Assembly: GCF_006715565.1 (NCBI RefSeq)
Contig: NZ_VFNL01000001.1
Span: 682,001-746,000 of the forward strand
Reading direction: 5' to 3'
Length of the DNA stretch: 64,000 nucleotides
DNA from: Microbacterium sp. SLBN-154
GTDB lineage: Bacteria > Actinomycetota > Actinomycetes > Actinomycetales > Microbacteriaceae
Below, one piece after another: positions 33,149 to 42,631 of the stretch. The stretch's first letter is position 1, and every line of letters starts with the position of its first letter. The notes under the pieces were generated by a model. That model worked only from the letters and a program-made list of their open reading frames with translations, did no database searches and had not been told where the DNA came from. The translations under genes were made by a program, and so were the position numbers.

Positions 33149-33856
33149 TCAGTTGCTGTCGCCCGACTTCTCGGGCAGGTAGGGCTCGATCGCCGCGGCC
33201 AGCTTGGCCGGGGTCATCGACTGCAGCCAGACGTGGCCGGGGCCGTGCAGCTGCGCGAGGAAGAGCGAGTCGCCGAAGAACTTGTTCTTGATGCCCTTGA
33301 TGCTGGCGAATTCCAGCGGCATCTCGGCGCGGTAGAGCGCCAGGTGGCCCGGGTGGATGAGGAGCGACTGCCCCGCCGGCAGGTCGTACTCGACGATCTC
33401 ACCCGCGAGTTGCACCCATGCGGTGCCGTTGCCGGCGAGCTTCTGGAAGACGACGCCCGCGCCGCCGAAGATGCCCGCACCGAGCTTCTTCTGCAGACCC
33501 ACCGAGACCTCCACGTCGGGCGTGCTGGCCATGTACGCGCCCGACTGCACCATGAACTGGTCCTGCGGATCGACGGCGATCTCGCGGATCGTGCCCGGCA
33601 GCTGCGCGGCGAACGCGACGAAGCTCCCCGGCGTCTGTGCGGTGTACTGGGTGAGAAAGAGCTGTCCGCCGCCGACGATGCGCTTCAGGCCGCTCATGAA
33701 GCCGCCCTTCCCGCCCGAACCGAAGGCCGTCGAGGTCTGGATGTCGAATCCCGGGGTGAGCCACGAGACGTCGCCGCCCTCGGCGATGATCCGCTCCCCG
33801 GGGTCGAGGGTCAGCTCGAGAACCGGCATGGTCGTTCCCGCGATCGTCGCCTTCAT
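33149..33856 (-). CDS. AIM24/TIGR00266-family protein
   Basis: Protein of 235 aa with the beta-rich AIM24 fold: GERIIAEGGDVSWLTPGFDIQTS, a Gly-rich loop, FLTQYTAQTPGSFVAFAAQLPG and GLQKKLGAGIFGG repeats. The family is widespread, forms large rings in structures, and its function is unknown. ATG 33856 lies six bases after TATGTT (33863-33868 on the minus strand). Divergent from the PaaX-like regulator. Confidence 0.88.
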   Translation of the reverse strand: MKATIAGTTMPVLELTLDPGERIIAEGGDVSWLTPGFDIQTSTAFGSGGKGGFMSGLKRIVGGGQLFLTQYTAQTPGSFVAFAAQLPGTIREIAVDPQDQFMVQSGAYMASTPDVEVSVGLQKKLGAGIFGGAGVVFQKLAGNGTAWVQLAGEIVEYDLPAGQSLLIHPGHLALYRAEMPLEFASIKGIKNKFFGDSLFLAQLHGPGHVWLQSMTPAKLAAAIEPYLPEKSGDSN

Positions 33857-33929
33857 GCGCACAACATACCGACGTCGTTGCTCGGACGATACCCGCCGGG
33901 GTGGCCGTGAGACCTGCCAGGATGTCGGC

Positions 33930-34847
33930 ATGGCCCTCGCCCCGTCATCCGCTGGTGTGTCACCGTCCTCCGGGGCGGCCGCGAGCGGCACGGGGTCGAG
34001 TCGTCCGCTGCGGAAGGTCTCACCGGCCCGCCAGGTCCTCACTCTCTTCGGCGACTACTGGTGGCGCAACGACGCCCCTTTGCCTTCCGCCGCGCTCGTC
34101 GGTGCGATGGGCGACCTCGGGATGAAGGAGCCTGCCGCGCGGGCGACCCTCGCGCGGCTCGTGCGGCTGGAGCTGCTCGAGCAACAGCGCGACGGACGAC
34201 GCACGACCCACGGACTCACCTCGCGGGGTCGGGCCATCATCGAGGATGAGGCTGCGTGGCTCGAGAACTTCGGGGTCGCGCCGATCGTGTGGGACGGCGC
34301 GTGGAGCGTCGTCACCTTCTCGATCCCCGAATCGCAGCGGGCGCTTCGCCACACGGTGCGGTCGCGGCTGAAGTTCCTGGGGTTCGGTCCGCTTTACGAC
34401 GGCGTCTGGATCTCTCCCTCGGATGTCGCCACGCTCGCCCGTCAGGAGCTGCTCGCTCTCGGGGTGCCGGATGTCACCACGATGCGTGCGCAGCTGGATG
34501 TCGCGGGGCCCGGGGGGCCGCAGCGGGCGTGGGATCTCTCCGGCGTCCTGGAGCGCTATGACGTGTTCCGTCGTGAGTTGAAGGCATCGGATGCGGCGCT
34601 CGTGGGGGCGGAGGCGCTCGCCGAGCGCACGGCGTTGATGATCCAGTGGCAGGCGTTCCGAGGCGTGGACGCAGGGCTTCCGGCCGCGCTCCTGCCGCCG
34701 GACTGGCCGCGGGAGGAGATCCGCAAAGGCTTCGGCCGCAGATTCGACGAGCTCGGCCCGGCCGCGGAGGAGCGCATGCGGGGGCACGTGTCGCGCGTCG
34801 ACGAAGCGTTGGCCACCGGCGTCCTGGAGCGCCGGCTGTCTCGGTGA
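33930..34847 (+). CDS. PaaX-family transcriptional regulator
   Basis: Regulator of 305 aa with N-terminal PaaX winged helix (ARQVLTLFGDYWWRN...PAARATLARLVRLELLEQQ) and the C-terminal PaaX domain (WSVVTFSIPESQRALRHTVRSRLKFLGFGPLYDGVWISP). PaaX represses phenylacetate catabolism in E. coli, but no paa genes are nearby and many actinobacteria carry several paralogues. A Ser/Ala-rich 30-residue N-terminal tail is extra. Target unknown. Confidence 0.88.
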   Translation: MALAPSSAGVSPSSGAAASGTGSSRPLRKVSPARQVLTLFGDYWWRNDAPLPSAALVGAMGDLGMKEPAARATLARLVRLELLEQQRDGRRTTHGLTSRGRAIIEDEAAWLENFGVAPIVWDGAWSVVTFSIPESQRALRHTVRSRLKFLGFGPLYDGVWISPSDVATLARQELLALGVPDVTTMRAQLDVAGPGGPQRAWDLSGVLERYDVFRRELKASDAALVGAEALAERTALMIQWQAFRGVDAGLPAALLPPDWPREEIRKGFGRRFDELGPAAEERMRGHVSRVDEALATGVLERRLSR

Positions 34848-34948
34848 CCTACTTATCGTAATTAGTTTCGATAGAGCAGGTCGCTCTTCTGGGTCAATGT
34901 CGGAACCCCCTGCGATGATTCTGGTAGGTCATCGAGACGGGGATTGCA

Positions 34949-36397
34949 GTGGATGCGGACGAGAAGCGGCGGCGGGCGGAGGATAAGCGCGCCGGGGTGT
35001 TCGCGGATGAGCTGGCGAAGCTGCGTCGTCGTCGGGCGGCGCTGGAGGCGAAGGAGACCCGTTTGCTGGCGGACGCGTATGCGTTGACGCTGGAGCAGCG
35101 GTCGCGGGTGGGGTCGGTGTCGTCGCGGGAGCGGGACTTGCCGTTGCGGTCGATGGCGCTGGAGCTGGGGATGGCGGTGCGGGTGAATGACCGGTCGATG
35201 CAGTCGCAGATGCATGACGCGCACGAGTTGATCGCGTTGTTCCCCCAGACGATGGAAGCCCTCGTGGAGGGGCGGGTCAGTCGTGCGCATGCGCAGGTGA
35301 TCCAAGACGCCGGCCGGGTGATCGAGGATGCCGCCGACCGGGCCGCGTTCGAACGCATCGTGCTCGTTGAAGCGGAACGTCAGACGGTGCCGAGGACGAA
35401 GAAGTACGCCATCCAGCGCGCCGCGGTCCTGGACCCACGGCCCCTGCAGGAGCGGCATGACCGGGCGGTGCGGGAACGGCGGGTGTGGGTGACCGACCTG
35501 GATGATGCGATGTCGACGTTGACGATTCTCGGTACGAACGTCTATATCCACGGCGCCTACAACCGACTGACCGGGCAGGGCACCACGATCAAGGACGTCG
35601 ACCGCGCGAAGCGGCGTGCGTACGCCGCCGCACAGGCCGAGGCGGGGAGGGCGGGCGGTAGCGGGGCCGGATTTGGACTCGGCGGCGACGCGGGCGACCG
35701 CGGCGGCGGCAGCAGCGGTAGCGGCAGCGGCAGCGGCGACAACGGTGCCGCAGATGGTGATGCCGAGCCGTGGTTCGATGACCGGATCCTGGATGAGATC
35801 CGCTGCGACCTCGCCCTGGACATGCTCCTGACCGGCTCCCCGGTGATCGACCCCACCGACCCCATCACCGGCGGGCTCGGCGCCATCCGGGCCGAAGTTC
35901 AGATCACACTCCCGATCACCACGCTGACAGGGGTTACCGGGTCGGGGGCGGAATTGAACGGGGTCACCCCGGTCGACCCCGAGACCGCAAGACGGATGGC
36001 CGGAACCGCGAGGGTGTGGGACCGGGTGATGACCGACCCCATCACGGGCGTGGTGACCGCGGTCGACAGGTACACCCCGCATCCATCCCAAACCCGGTTC
36101 CTCAACGCCAGAGACGTCACCTGCCGAACACCGGGATGTCGAAGGCCCGCGAAACTCTGCGACAAGGATCACTCGAGGGACTTCGCGTTGGGCGGACCAA
36201 CGTCCAACGACAACCTCTGCAACGAATGCGTCAGACACCACACGCTCAAGCACGCGACGAACTGGCACGTCGAACAGCTCCCCGGCGGCATCCTGACCTT
36301 CACCAGTCCGGGTGGGAAGATCTACGACAGCCATCCACCCTCACGGGTCGCGTTCGTCCCCACCGACGACGGCCGACTCGCGGTCGCACCCTTCTGA
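34949..36397 (+). CDS. DUF222 / HNH endonuclease-domain protein (13E12-type)
   Basis: Protein of 482 aa: an N-terminal helical DUF222 region, a low-complexity Gly/Ser linker (about residues 231-270), and a C-terminal HNH domain with zinc Cys pairs and catalytic His (CRTPGC...CDKDHSRDF...NLCNECVRHH). The family is highly multiplied in actinobacteria and its biology is unclear. The 100 bases before it are AT-rich compared with the surroundings (for example CTTATCGTAATTAG near 34854), and codon use is less GC-extreme. This may reflect lateral movement of this gene. Confidence 0.88.
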   Translation: MDADEKRRRAEDKRAGVFADELAKLRRRRAALEAKETRLLADAYALTLEQRSRVGSVSSRERDLPLRSMALELGMAVRVNDRSMQSQMHDAHELIALFPQTMEALVEGRVSRAHAQVIQDAGRVIEDAADRAAFERIVLVEAERQTVPRTKKYAIQRAAVLDPRPLQERHDRAVRERRVWVTDLDDAMSTLTILGTNVYIHGAYNRLTGQGTTIKDVDRAKRRAYAAAQAEAGRAGGSGAGFGLGGDAGDRGGGSSGSGSGSGDNGAADGDAEPWFDDRILDEIRCDLALDMLLTGSPVIDPTDPITGGLGAIRAEVQITLPITTLTGVTGSGAELNGVTPVDPETARRMAGTARVWDRVMTDPITGVVTAVDRYTPHPSQTRFLNARDVTCRTPGCRRPAKLCDKDHSRDFALGGPTSNDNLCNECVRHHTLKHATNWHVEQLPGGILTFTSPGGKIYDSHPPSRVAFVPTDDGRLAVAPF

Positions 36398-36433
36398 CCT
36401 GATTGCGCGTACGCTCGCTCAGCGGGGACGACG

Positions 36434-37336
36434 ATGAAGCGAACCATGGGGGCCGTGTGCCTGACGGCGACGATCGTTGCGACAACGGCCGCGCTGACAG
36501 CAGGGATGGGTCACGTGCCGGTCGCCGCGGCCGTCGAGGACGGCCTTGCGATCTCGGTACCGGATGGGCTCGTGGTCGAGGATCTCGGGAAGCCCGGCCT
36601 CGCCGGCGACATCCTCATCGGGGGGTGTGCGGGCGGCACCAGTCTGGTCGATCTCTTCTACCTTGCGCTCGATCGCGGAGACGATCCCGGTCCGTCGCTG
36701 CAGGATGTCTTTCTGATCCCCGACGATGACGGCGTGACGCGCCTGCCCGTGCAGACGGTGTCCACGTGGTTCTCTTCGGCACCACGTCCGCCCGGCGGCG
36801 AGGTCGAGATCACGGTGGAATGCGACACCGCCGGTGACCGCACCTACGCCCTCGCCGCCATCGAGTCGATGGGGCTTCGCGTGGTCGTTCCTGCGGGCAT
36901 GACGGTGGCCACGCTTCGCGCCGCCGACGCGCCGAGCGCGGTGACGATCGAGGGATGCACCGGCGGAGTCGTCTCCGCACAGTTCAGCTACGCCTATCCG
37001 CTCGCCCCGGGGGTGCCGGAGGTGTCGACGCCGATCGTCCTCGTGCCGCCCGTCGAGACGGTGGACAGCTCCGTCTCGATGCCCCTCGCGGCCGTCTCGG
37101 AGTGGCTGCGTCTGAACGTTCCCGAAGCACGGGAGGGGGAGCGGATCATCGTTGCCGCGCAGTGTGTGGGACGAGACCGAGCCGACGGGGTCATCCCGTC
37201 CGATCTCTCGGTCGTGCCCGAGATCCCCGACACCGAACCGCTGCCCGACGCCGAGCCGGTCCCCGGGGTCGCCCCCGTTCCCGGGAGCGCGACCGGCTCT
37301 CCTCAGCAGGGGCGCCCGCTCCCCGCCACCGGCTGA
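36434..37336 (+). CDS. Secreted protein with two related Cys-pair domains and terminal LPATG
   Basis: Protein of 300 aa with a signal peptide (residues about 1-33). Two domains of about 95 residues resemble each other: each starts with a (V/A)xVPxGxxV strand, has a GCxGG motif, and ends with a second Cys, suggesting one disulfide per domain. A Pro/acidic linker follows, and the protein stops directly after LPATG, with no membrane helix or basic tail. I do not recognise a family. It may have lost its anchor, so it would be released. Confidence 0.8.
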   Translation: MKRTMGAVCLTATIVATTAALTAGMGHVPVAAAVEDGLAISVPDGLVVEDLGKPGLAGDILIGGCAGGTSLVDLFYLALDRGDDPGPSLQDVFLIPDDDGVTRLPVQTVSTWFSSAPRPPGGEVEITVECDTAGDRTYALAAIESMGLRVVVPAGMTVATLRAADAPSAVTIEGCTGGVVSAQFSYAYPLAPGVPEVSTPIVLVPPVETVDSSVSMPLAAVSEWLRLNVPEAREGERIIVAAQCVGRDRADGVIPSDLSVVPEIPDTEPLPDAEPVPGVAPVPGSATGSPQQGRPLPATG

Positions 37337-37429
37337 GGCGCGAGCCTCCGCCGAGACCGTGCCCCCGGGGCGGTGCGTGCCGCGCCCGGGCGGACCTCGG
37401 CATGCCCGAACATCGACTACAAACTTTCA

Positions 37430-37458
37430 TTGACGCTCGTCACTGTGACTTCTACTAT
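37430..37458 (+). promoter_or_regulatory. Sigma70-type promoter of the DUF6351-like gene
   Basis: TTGACG (37430-37435), a 17-base spacer and TACTAT (37453-37458), about 60 bases before the start codon. The spacer begins with part of TGACGCTCGTCAC, which recurs at 60402-60416 upstream of the NitT-type importer. Confidence 0.75.
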
Positions 37459-37519
37459 GACTCGCGTGCGACGATGACGCCGCATGTCAACGACGATGAC
37501 GTCGAAAGGTTCGGGACCT

Positions 37520-40387
37520 ATGACCTCTGCTCGAGCGCGCCTGTGGGCGTGTACGACCGCGACGGTGGCGCTCCTCGCCTCCGTCCTCACCCCGGTGGCG
37601 GCCTTCGCCGCACCACCAGACGCCGCCATTGAGGTGCTCTCCGGACGCGCCGACAGCGTCTCGGGCGGCGACGCCCTCATCGGCATCTCCGGTGTCACCG
37701 ACGAGATGCGTGTCACCGCAGCCGGCGCGGATGTCACCGCGGCGTTCGCGCCGCTCGACGGCAGACTCGTCGGCGAGGTCACGGGCCTCCCGGTCGGCGT
37801 CAGCGAGATCACGGTGACCTCGGCGACGGGGGCCGAGGTTGCGAGCCTCGAGGTCGAGAACCACCCGGTCACCGGTCCGGTCTTCTCCGGCCCGCAGCAT
37901 CCGATGTACTGCACCGCGTCGGGCGCGCCCTGGAATCTGGGTCCGGTCGACGAGGACTGCCACGTCGAGGAAGCGGTCGTGTCCTATCGCTACCGCACCA
38001 CCGGCGGACACTTCGCGAACTACCCGACCGACGGCTCGACCCCGGCGGATGTCGCCACCACGACGACCATCGAGGGTGACACGGTTCCCTACGTCGTCCG
38101 CATCGAGCGAGGCACCATCAATCGCGCGGTGTACGAGACCGCGATGCTGCACCAGCCCATCGAGCCCGAACCCACCCCGTTCGCGAGCCCCGCGGGATGG
38201 AACGGGCGCCTCGCGTACACCTTCGGCGGCGCCTGCGGCGTCGGGTACTGGCAGGGGTCGTCCACCGGCGGCGTCGAGAACGACCTCCTCCTCAGCCGCG
38301 GGTACGCGGTGGCGTCGGCGACCTTCAACGTCTACGCCCAGAACTGCAACGACGTCACGAGCGCCGAGACCGCGATGATGGTCAAGGAGCACGTCGTCGA
38401 GCAGCTCGGCCCCGTGACGTACACGATCGGCTCGGGCGGATCGGCGGGGACCATGCAGCAGCTGCTCCTGTCGAACAACTACCCCGGCATCCTCGACGGC
38501 GTCCTGGGCGAGATCGGCTACCCCGACGAGCGCTCGACCACCATCGGCGGACACGACTGCCGCGGTCTGCTCGGCTACTGGAACTCGCCCGCCGGAGCCG
38601 GCTGGACCGACGCGCAGAAGCTCGCCGTCACCGGCCACGCCACCACGGGCACGTGCTTCGGCTTCACCTTCTTCGACGGTGTCGACGACCCCAACCGCGG
38701 CTGCAACCCCGCGATCCCGGTCGAGGACCGGTGGTCGCCGACCAACCCCGACGGCCTCCGGTGCACAATCGCCGACATGGTGAAGAACGTCTACGGCACC
38801 GACGAACAGGGCCGCGGCCTGCGCGTGGAGCCCGACAACGTCGGCATCCAGTACGGATTGAACGCCCTCGCGGACGGGGTGATCACCGCCGAGCAGTTCC
38901 TGTCGCTCAACGAGAACATCGGCGGCATCGACGTCGACGGCGCCCGCACGGCAGAGCGCTCCGAGGCGAGCGTCGAAGCGATCGAGCGGGCGTTCGCCAC
39001 GGGCCGGGTCAACATGATGACCGGCGGACTGGAGACCATTCCGGTGATCGAGATCCGCAACTACACCGACCCGACGGGCGACTTTCACGAGCGGTACCGG
39101 TCCGCCATCATCCGTGAGCGGATGCTGCAGGCCTGGGGTGATGCCGACACCCACGTCAACTGGACCGGCCCCAACAACGGCCCGGCGACGGCGGGGATGC
39201 GTGCCGAAGCGCTGACCCAGCTCGAGGCGTGGCTCGACGCGATCGTCGAGGCGGGAGGGTCGGGGGATCGTGCCCGCACCGTCGCCGCACGGCCCGCGGG
39301 CCTGAGCGACGGGTGCTTCGATGCCCAGGGCGGCTTCATCTCCGAGGTGCTGGACTACGACGACCCCACCACCACGTGCAACACGCTGTATCCCTACCAC
39401 TCGCAGCCGCGAGCGGAGGCGGGGATGCCGCTGTCGGCCGAGGTGCTGAAGTGCCAGCTCACCGAGCCGGTGCGGGGCGAGTACCCCGAGATGACCGATG
39501 ACGAGTGGAACCGTCTCACGGCGCTGTTCGACACCGGTGTCTGCGACTACACCCAGCCGAGCCAGGACTTCACCGAGCTGGAGGGCACCTGGCTGGACTT
39601 CGGCGACACCGAGGTGGCAGCGCTCGACGGTGTGGGGATCACCGGCAGCGCGCGTCTGGGTGCCGAGCTCATCGCGACCGGCACCTCGTCGACCGCGGAG
39701 GCGACGCTGTCGTACCAGTGGTTCGCCGACGGGCAACCGATCGAGGGTGCGACCGGAGCGACCTACGTCGTCGAACCAGGCGTTGCCGGTGCGGCGATCA
39801 CGGTGCGGGTGACGGCATCGGCGCCCGGTTTCGTCGACCGCAGCGTCGTGTCGGACCCCACCCTTCGAGTGCTGCAGGCCACGACGCCGACGATCGACGG
39901 CACGCCGGTGGTCGGAGAGCGGCTCACCGCGGTGCCGGGCGCCTGGACCGAGGGGGCGAAGCTGACCTACCAGTGGTACGTCGGCGACCGGGCGATCCGC
40001 GGACAGAACAAGCCGACGCTGAAGGTCAGCGCGGCCTATCTGAAGCAGCCCCTGAGCGTCGAGGTGACCGGCGCGCTCGACGGCTACGAGACGGTGACGC
40101 TGCGGTCGGAGCCGACGCTGAAGACGGCGCTCGCGACGGAGGGCTTCGTCATCGGCCTGCCGTGGGTGGGGACCAAGGTCACCGCGGTGGCCGGGGTTTG
40201 GACCCCCGGCACGTCGATCAGCTACCAGTGGCTCCGCGACGGGGAGCCGATCCCCGGTGCGACCGGCCGCCAGTACACGCTCACGAGGGATGACCGCGGC
40301 GCGAGCATCTCGGTCGCGGTCACCGGCACGCTGGAGGGGTACCCGACGGTCACCCTCGAATCGCGCAACGCGGTGCGACTGCGCTGA
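37520..40387 (+). CDS. Secreted DUF6351-like hydrolase-fold protein with three Ig-like repeats
   Basis: Protein of 955 aa. The signal peptide is residues 1-31 (cleavage near AFAAPP). The body (to about residue 695) resembles the DUF6351 family and has an alpha/beta-hydrolase-like elbow, GSGGSAGTMQQ, in an otherwise unassigned domain. The last 250 residues are three repeats of about 80 residues with the motif YQW-x4-G-x-x-I-x-G and a following TV/SV strand, as in secreted actinobacterial enzymes. ATG 37520 is chosen because GAAAGG lies upstream and it gives a clean signal peptide. An esterase role releasing phenolic acids is possible but unproven. Confidence 0.8.
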   Translation: MTSARARLWACTTATVALLASVLTPVAAFAAPPDAAIEVLSGRADSVSGGDALIGISGVTDEMRVTAAGADVTAAFAPLDGRLVGEVTGLPVGVSEITVTSATGAEVASLEVENHPVTGPVFSGPQHPMYCTASGAPWNLGPVDEDCHVEEAVVSYRYRTTGGHFANYPTDGSTPADVATTTTIEGDTVPYVVRIERGTINRAVYETAMLHQPIEPEPTPFASPAGWNGRLAYTFGGACGVGYWQGSSTGGVENDLLLSRGYAVASATFNVYAQNCNDVTSAETAMMVKEHVVEQLGPVTYTIGSGGSAGTMQQLLLSNNYPGILDGVLGEIGYPDERSTTIGGHDCRGLLGYWNSPAGAGWTDAQKLAVTGHATTGTCFGFTFFDGVDDPNRGCNPAIPVEDRWSPTNPDGLRCTIADMVKNVYGTDEQGRGLRVEPDNVGIQYGLNALADGVITAEQFLSLNENIGGIDVDGARTAERSEASVEAIERAFATGRVNMMTGGLETIPVIEIRNYTDPTGDFHERYRSAIIRERMLQAWGDADTHVNWTGPNNGPATAGMRAEALTQLEAWLDAIVEAGGSGDRARTVAARPAGLSDGCFDAQGGFISEVLDYDDPTTTCNTLYPYHSQPRAEAGMPLSAEVLKCQLTEPVRGEYPEMTDDEWNRLTALFDTGVCDYTQPSQDFTELEGTWLDFGDTEVAALDGVGITGSARLGAELIATGTSSTAEATLSYQWFADGQPIEGATGATYVVEPGVAGAAITVRVTASAPGFVDRSVVSDPTLRVLQATTPTIDGTPVVGERLTAVPGAWTEGAKLTYQWYVGDRAIRGQNKPTLKVSAAYLKQPLSVEVTGALDGYETVTLRSEPTLKTALATEGFVIGLPWVGTKVTAVAGVWTPGTSISYQWLRDGEPIPGATGRQYTLTRDDRGASISVAVTGTLEGYPTVTLESRNAVRLR

Positions 40388-40394
40388 CCGGAAA

Positions 40395-40438
40395 GCTCAC
40401 CCCTCGACACACGTGACCCCGTGTGTCGAGGGGTGAGC
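40395..40438 (+). terminator. Strong hairpin terminator
   Basis: Perfect 19-bp inverted repeat (40395-40413 with 40420-40438) and a six-base loop, seven bases after the stop of the secreted protein. It separates it from the MetE-like gene. Confidence 0.85.
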
Positions 40439-40469
40439 ACCACGCCGGCGCCGTGATTACGCTCGACCC

Positions 40470-41582
40470 ATGTCCACGCCACCGTTCCGCGCCGACATCG
40501 TCGGCAGCTTCCTCCGTCCGCCCGCGCTCGCCGAGGCGCGCGCGCGTCACGCCGTCGGTGAGTTGGATGCCGAGGGGCTGCGGGTCGCCGAGGACACCGC
40601 GATCGCCGAACTCGTCGTGCAGCAGGCGGATGCGGGGCTGCAGCTCGCCACCGACGGGGAATTCCGTCGCTCGTGGTGGCACTTCGACTTCTTCGGCCTT
40701 CTCGACGGCGTCGAGATCGTCGAGCTCGATCACGGCATCCAGTTCCAGGGGGTGCAGACCCGGCCGCGGGGCATCGAGATCACCGGGCCGATCGGGTTCA
40801 GCCCGCAGCATCCGTTCCTCGACCACTATCGGTCGCTGGCGTCGCTTCTGGAGCGGACGACCGGCGCCGTGCCCAAGTTCTCCATCCCCGCGCCGACCGT
40901 GCTCGACTTCCGCCTCGAGCCGGGGCACATCGACGCGGGCACCTACGGCGGGCGTGACGACATCGTCGACGACCTCGTCACGGCCTATCGCGATGCTCTG
41001 CAGGCGTTCTACGACGCGGGCGCCCGGTATCTGCAGTTCGACGACACCGCCTGGGCCTACCTCTGTTCCGAGGAGGAGCTGGCCAAGGCGGCGAGCCGTG
41101 GCATCCGCACCGACGGCATCGCCGAGCGGTACGCCGATCTTCTGAACCGCATTCTCGAGGGGCGGCCCGACGACCTCACCGTCACCACGCACGTGTGCCG
41201 CGGCAACTTCCGGTCGACGTGGATCTCATCGGGCGGATACGAGCCGGTCGCCGAGCAGCTTCTGGGAGTGGTCGACTACGACGGCTATTTCCTGGAGTAC
41301 GACAGCGAGCGCGCGGGCGGCTTCGAGCCGCTGCGGTTCCTGCCCGAGGGCGACAAGACGGTGGTGCTCGGGCTGATCACGACGAAGAGCGGTGCGCTGG
41401 AGGATCCGGATGCCGTGCGCCGCCGTATCGACGAAGCCGCGGCGTTCGCACCCCTCGGGCAGTTGGCGCTCAGCCCGCAGTGCGGTTTCGCCTCGACGGA
41501 GGAGGGGAACCTGCTCACCGAGGACGAGCAGTGGGCGAAGATCCGCGAGGTCGTCGCCGTCGCCGACGCCGTCTGGGGCTGA
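40470..41582 (+). CDS. MetE-like cobalamin-independent methyltransferase (core domain only)
   Basis: Protein of 370 aa equivalent to the C-terminal domain of methionine synthase MetE. All zinc ligands are visible: His and Cys in THVCRGN, Glu in FLEYDSE, and Cys in LSPQCGF. The large N-terminal folate-binding domain of true MetE is absent. ATG 40470 follows TACGCT (40458-40463) by six bases. Being next to folate-dependent O-demethylases, it may pass methyl groups from methyl-THF to a thiol acceptor. The acceptor is not known. Confidence 0.85.
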   Translation: MSTPPFRADIVGSFLRPPALAEARARHAVGELDAEGLRVAEDTAIAELVVQQADAGLQLATDGEFRRSWWHFDFFGLLDGVEIVELDHGIQFQGVQTRPRGIEITGPIGFSPQHPFLDHYRSLASLLERTTGAVPKFSIPAPTVLDFRLEPGHIDAGTYGGRDDIVDDLVTAYRDALQAFYDAGARYLQFDDTAWAYLCSEEELAKAASRGIRTDGIAERYADLLNRILEGRPDDLTVTTHVCRGNFRSTWISSGGYEPVAEQLLGVVDYDGYFLEYDSERAGGFEPLRFLPEGDKTVVLGLITTKSGALEDPDAVRRRIDEAAAFAPLGQLALSPQCGFASTEEGNLLTEDEQWAKIREVVAVADAVWG

Positions 41583-41590
41583 TCGCCGGG

Positions 41591-42598
41591 TCAGGGCTTC
41601 TTGTAGGGCTCGCCGCGCATGGCGGCGGCGTCGATCTCCTCCTGGTTCTCCACGAACGGGGTGCCGTGCGTGTGGAAGGTGGGAACGGTCTTCGCCCCCC
41701 AGGCCTGACCCTTCGCCCGCTCCGCCTGGCTCCACTCCACGACCGGCCAGTCGGGGTCGAGGATGAGTCGCGCGCCGGCGTTGGCCAGCTCGATGCGATT
41801 GCCGCCCGGCTCCCACACGTAGATGAAGAACGTCTGGTTGATGGCGTGCTTGTACGGCCCGAACTCGATGTGCACGCCGTTCTCGAGGAAGATGTCGGCG
41901 GCCTTCAGGATGTCTTCGCGGGTGTCGGGCGCGAAGGCGAAGTGGTGGAACCGGCCCCTCTCGCCCGTCCAGTCGTCGGAGTACACCACGTCGTACGACT
42001 TCTGCTGGAACCGGAACCACCAGGCTCCGTAGCGGCCGTCGTCCAGGCGCACCCGCTCCGATTCGCGCGAACGCATGACGTCGCGCCAGAACTCGCCCGA
42101 GGCGTTGACATCGGAGGCGAGGTAGTTGATGTGATCCATCCGGCGGGCGTTGACCCCGCGACCGGGGAACGCCGAGGCCTGGTTCTTCAGCGCCGGCCGG
42201 TCCTCGTCATCCGAGATGTAGTGCTCGGTGTCGTAGTACAGCGCCATCAGATGACCGTCGGGATCCTCGAACTCGTACGATCGACCCACGCCCACCTCGG
42301 GCTCGCGCCAGCCGTGGCCGAGGCCGGTCGCCTCGACCGCGGCCACACGCCGCTCGAGCGCCTCGGGGCTGGTGGTGCGGAAGAGGGTGCGTCCGATGCC
42401 GTTGGTGTCGGACGCGGTGAGCTTCAGCGTGTACAGCTGATACTCGTCCCAGCACCGCAGGTAGACGGAGTCGCCGTGTTCGGCGACGACCCGCATCGCC
42501 AGCAGGTCGCGGAAGAAGTGCAGGCTCTCATCGAACTTCGGGGTGTACAGCTCGACGCCGCCGATGTGGGCGAGGTCGAAGTTCTCGCTGCTGGCCAT
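41591..42598 (-). CDS. Type I extradiol ring-cleavage dioxygenase (catechol 2,3-dioxygenase-like)
   Basis: Vicinal-oxygen-chelate enzyme of 335 aa with two glyoxalase-like halves. Fe(II) ligands are His in RRMDHINYL, His in RFHHFAF and Glu in GNRIELANAG, with the catalytic His/Tyr stretch GPYKHAINQTFFIYVW. The size and motif order match catechol 2,3-dioxygenases. It is the last gene of the GalB-GalC-GalD operon, which implies a product leading to 4-oxalomesaconate; gallate or 3-O-methylgallate would fit. Known gallate dioxygenases are type II enzymes, so this is an unusual replacement if correct. Confidence 0.88.
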   Translation of the reverse strand: MASSENFDLAHIGGVELYTPKFDESLHFFRDLLAMRVVAEHGDSVYLRCWDEYQLYTLKLTASDTNGIGRTLFRTTSPEALERRVAAVEATGLGHGWREPEVGVGRSYEFEDPDGHLMALYYDTEHYISDDEDRPALKNQASAFPGRGVNARRMDHINYLASDVNASGEFWRDVMRSRESERVRLDDGRYGAWWFRFQQKSYDVVYSDDWTGERGRFHHFAFAPDTREDILKAADIFLENGVHIEFGPYKHAINQTFFIYVWEPGGNRIELANAGARLILDPDWPVVEWSQAERAKGQAWGAKTVPTFHTHGTPFVENQEEIDAAAMRGEPYKKP

Positions 42599-42631
42599 GG
42601 TCGGTCCTCTCTGACGCGGGTGGGTCGGGGT

